DNA of 41,548 nucleotides from positions 306,620-348,167 of the forward strand of contig BFEA01000134.1 in the NCBI GenBank assembly GCA_003427395.1, written 5' to 3'. Origin of the DNA: Chara braunii. Taxonomy: Eukaryota; Streptophyta; Charophyceae; Charales; Characeae. Under the pieces are notes generated by a model that saw nothing but the letters and a program-made list of their open reading frames with translations, did not search any database and was not told the origin of the DNA. Positions 41,060 to 41,548 of the stretch are shown here, piece by piece (the stretch's first letter is position 1; every line of letters starts with the position of its first letter). The position numbers and the translations under genes were made by a program.

Positions 41060-41548
41060 TAATGGCCCCGGCATCTCAAACTTTCAAAATTCGGTGTAAA
41101 TTTCCATATGGGACGCTAGACCCAGTTCCCAGCACGTGCTGCTTCCCACGAATAGATTGGAGCCTTGTACCAAAAAAAAAAAGGGACCTAGGCCCAGGAC
41201 ATCATCGTTAAACCACCAGTACTTGCCCCAGGTATTGAAGCCGAGCCTGAATATGCCCTGCGCGCCAACTTTTGCCGAGTCTGCCGGGTGCGGGAAACAA
41301 CATGGGACATTTGATGCTTGGCACAGGTACCGCCCTTATTCTGGACCTGCTGCCAGCAGCTGGAATGTAAAGCCGCAATCGTTTTCTTGTTTCCACTCGT
41401 GTACATGAAAATGGCCTGGGCAGAAGTGCATCCAGATCCATCTGGAAAGATCTCATTGAATGCTCCCTGCCTCTGGGGGGGAGCAGAAGCACAAACAGCC
41501 GAGAATCTTGAAAAGAAAAAAAAAAAAAAAGAAACAAAGGGGAGAAAA
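41060..41548. other. Right edge, no supported gene
   Basis: Open frames of 70-109 residues lie on the minus strand at 41188-41537. A further minus-strand frame reads GIFRLGFNTWGKYWWFNDDVLGLG near 41,200-41,270 after a stop. None could be tied to a known family. An A-rich run ends the window. Confidence 0.35.

Noticed and set aside
41188-41537. Possible conserved gene on the minus strand at the right edge
   Set aside because: Several frames are open and one has a protein-like stretch, but a stop interrupts it and no family could be recognised.

Overview
The window looks like repeat-dominated nuclear DNA of a plant-lineage eukaryote. It has an initiator-Met tRNA primer-binding site of the plant retrotransposon type, no operons, and GC-rich coding islands set in AT-rich spacers. 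The Myb/SANT protein, the companion ORF and the PIF/Harbinger transposase resemble families I recognise as expanded in the charophyte alga Chara braunii. That assignment is by recognition and has not been searched. I found no ordinary cellular gene that I can defend; nearly everything interpretable is a transposable element, and most copies are decayed.

Left part (1-9158): remains of a PIF/Harbinger-type DNA transposon. A Myb/SANT-like gene (780-2077) is followed by a 315-bp spacer with a TATA box, present as two tandem copies. Next comes a second conserved ORF of unknown function (2703-4379). The transposase is split: its C-terminal part lies on the minus strand (5749-6189) and its N-terminal part on the plus strand (8035-8865). 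The 5' 194 bp of the next element's LTR are also inverted (6343-6536). One inversion with breakpoints in the two AT-rich stretches (6190-6342 and 8866-9158) accounts for both breaks.

Middle and right (9159-39793): a Ty3/Gypsy retrotransposon (element A), about 13 kb without its insertion, with 2.37-kb LTRs. Its order is LTR, tRNA-iMet PBS, gag, zinc knuckle/protease, RT, RNase H, a PHD-type zinc finger joined to integrase, extra ORFs, LTR. The LTRs are bounded by TGTGACG and TGTCACA and by a GGTC direct repeat.

Nested inside the RT gene is a 17.8-kb insertion (element B, 14643-32475). It has TG...CA ends, a perfect 4-bp GCGC target duplication and terminal direct repeats. The left repeat is 7.3 kb and the right one is a shortened copy. 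The left repeat holds six 123-bp tandem repeats and eight copies of an exactly 20-nt core whose flanking arms pair with each other using different sequences in different copies. Inside B, on the minus strand, is a third retroelement remnant (element C) in which an integrase lies upstream of a gag-like gene with a CCHC knuckle. A 150-bp assembly gap (28897-29046) lies at the left end of the second B repeat.

Right flank (39794-41548): G-rich DNA and degenerate tandem repeats, with no supported gene.

The observations most worth pursuing are the family of hairpins with covarying arms in the giant repeat of B, the PHD finger in the pol region of A, the single inversion that broke a transposase and an LTR together, and the two overlapping ORFs carried inside the LTR of A.
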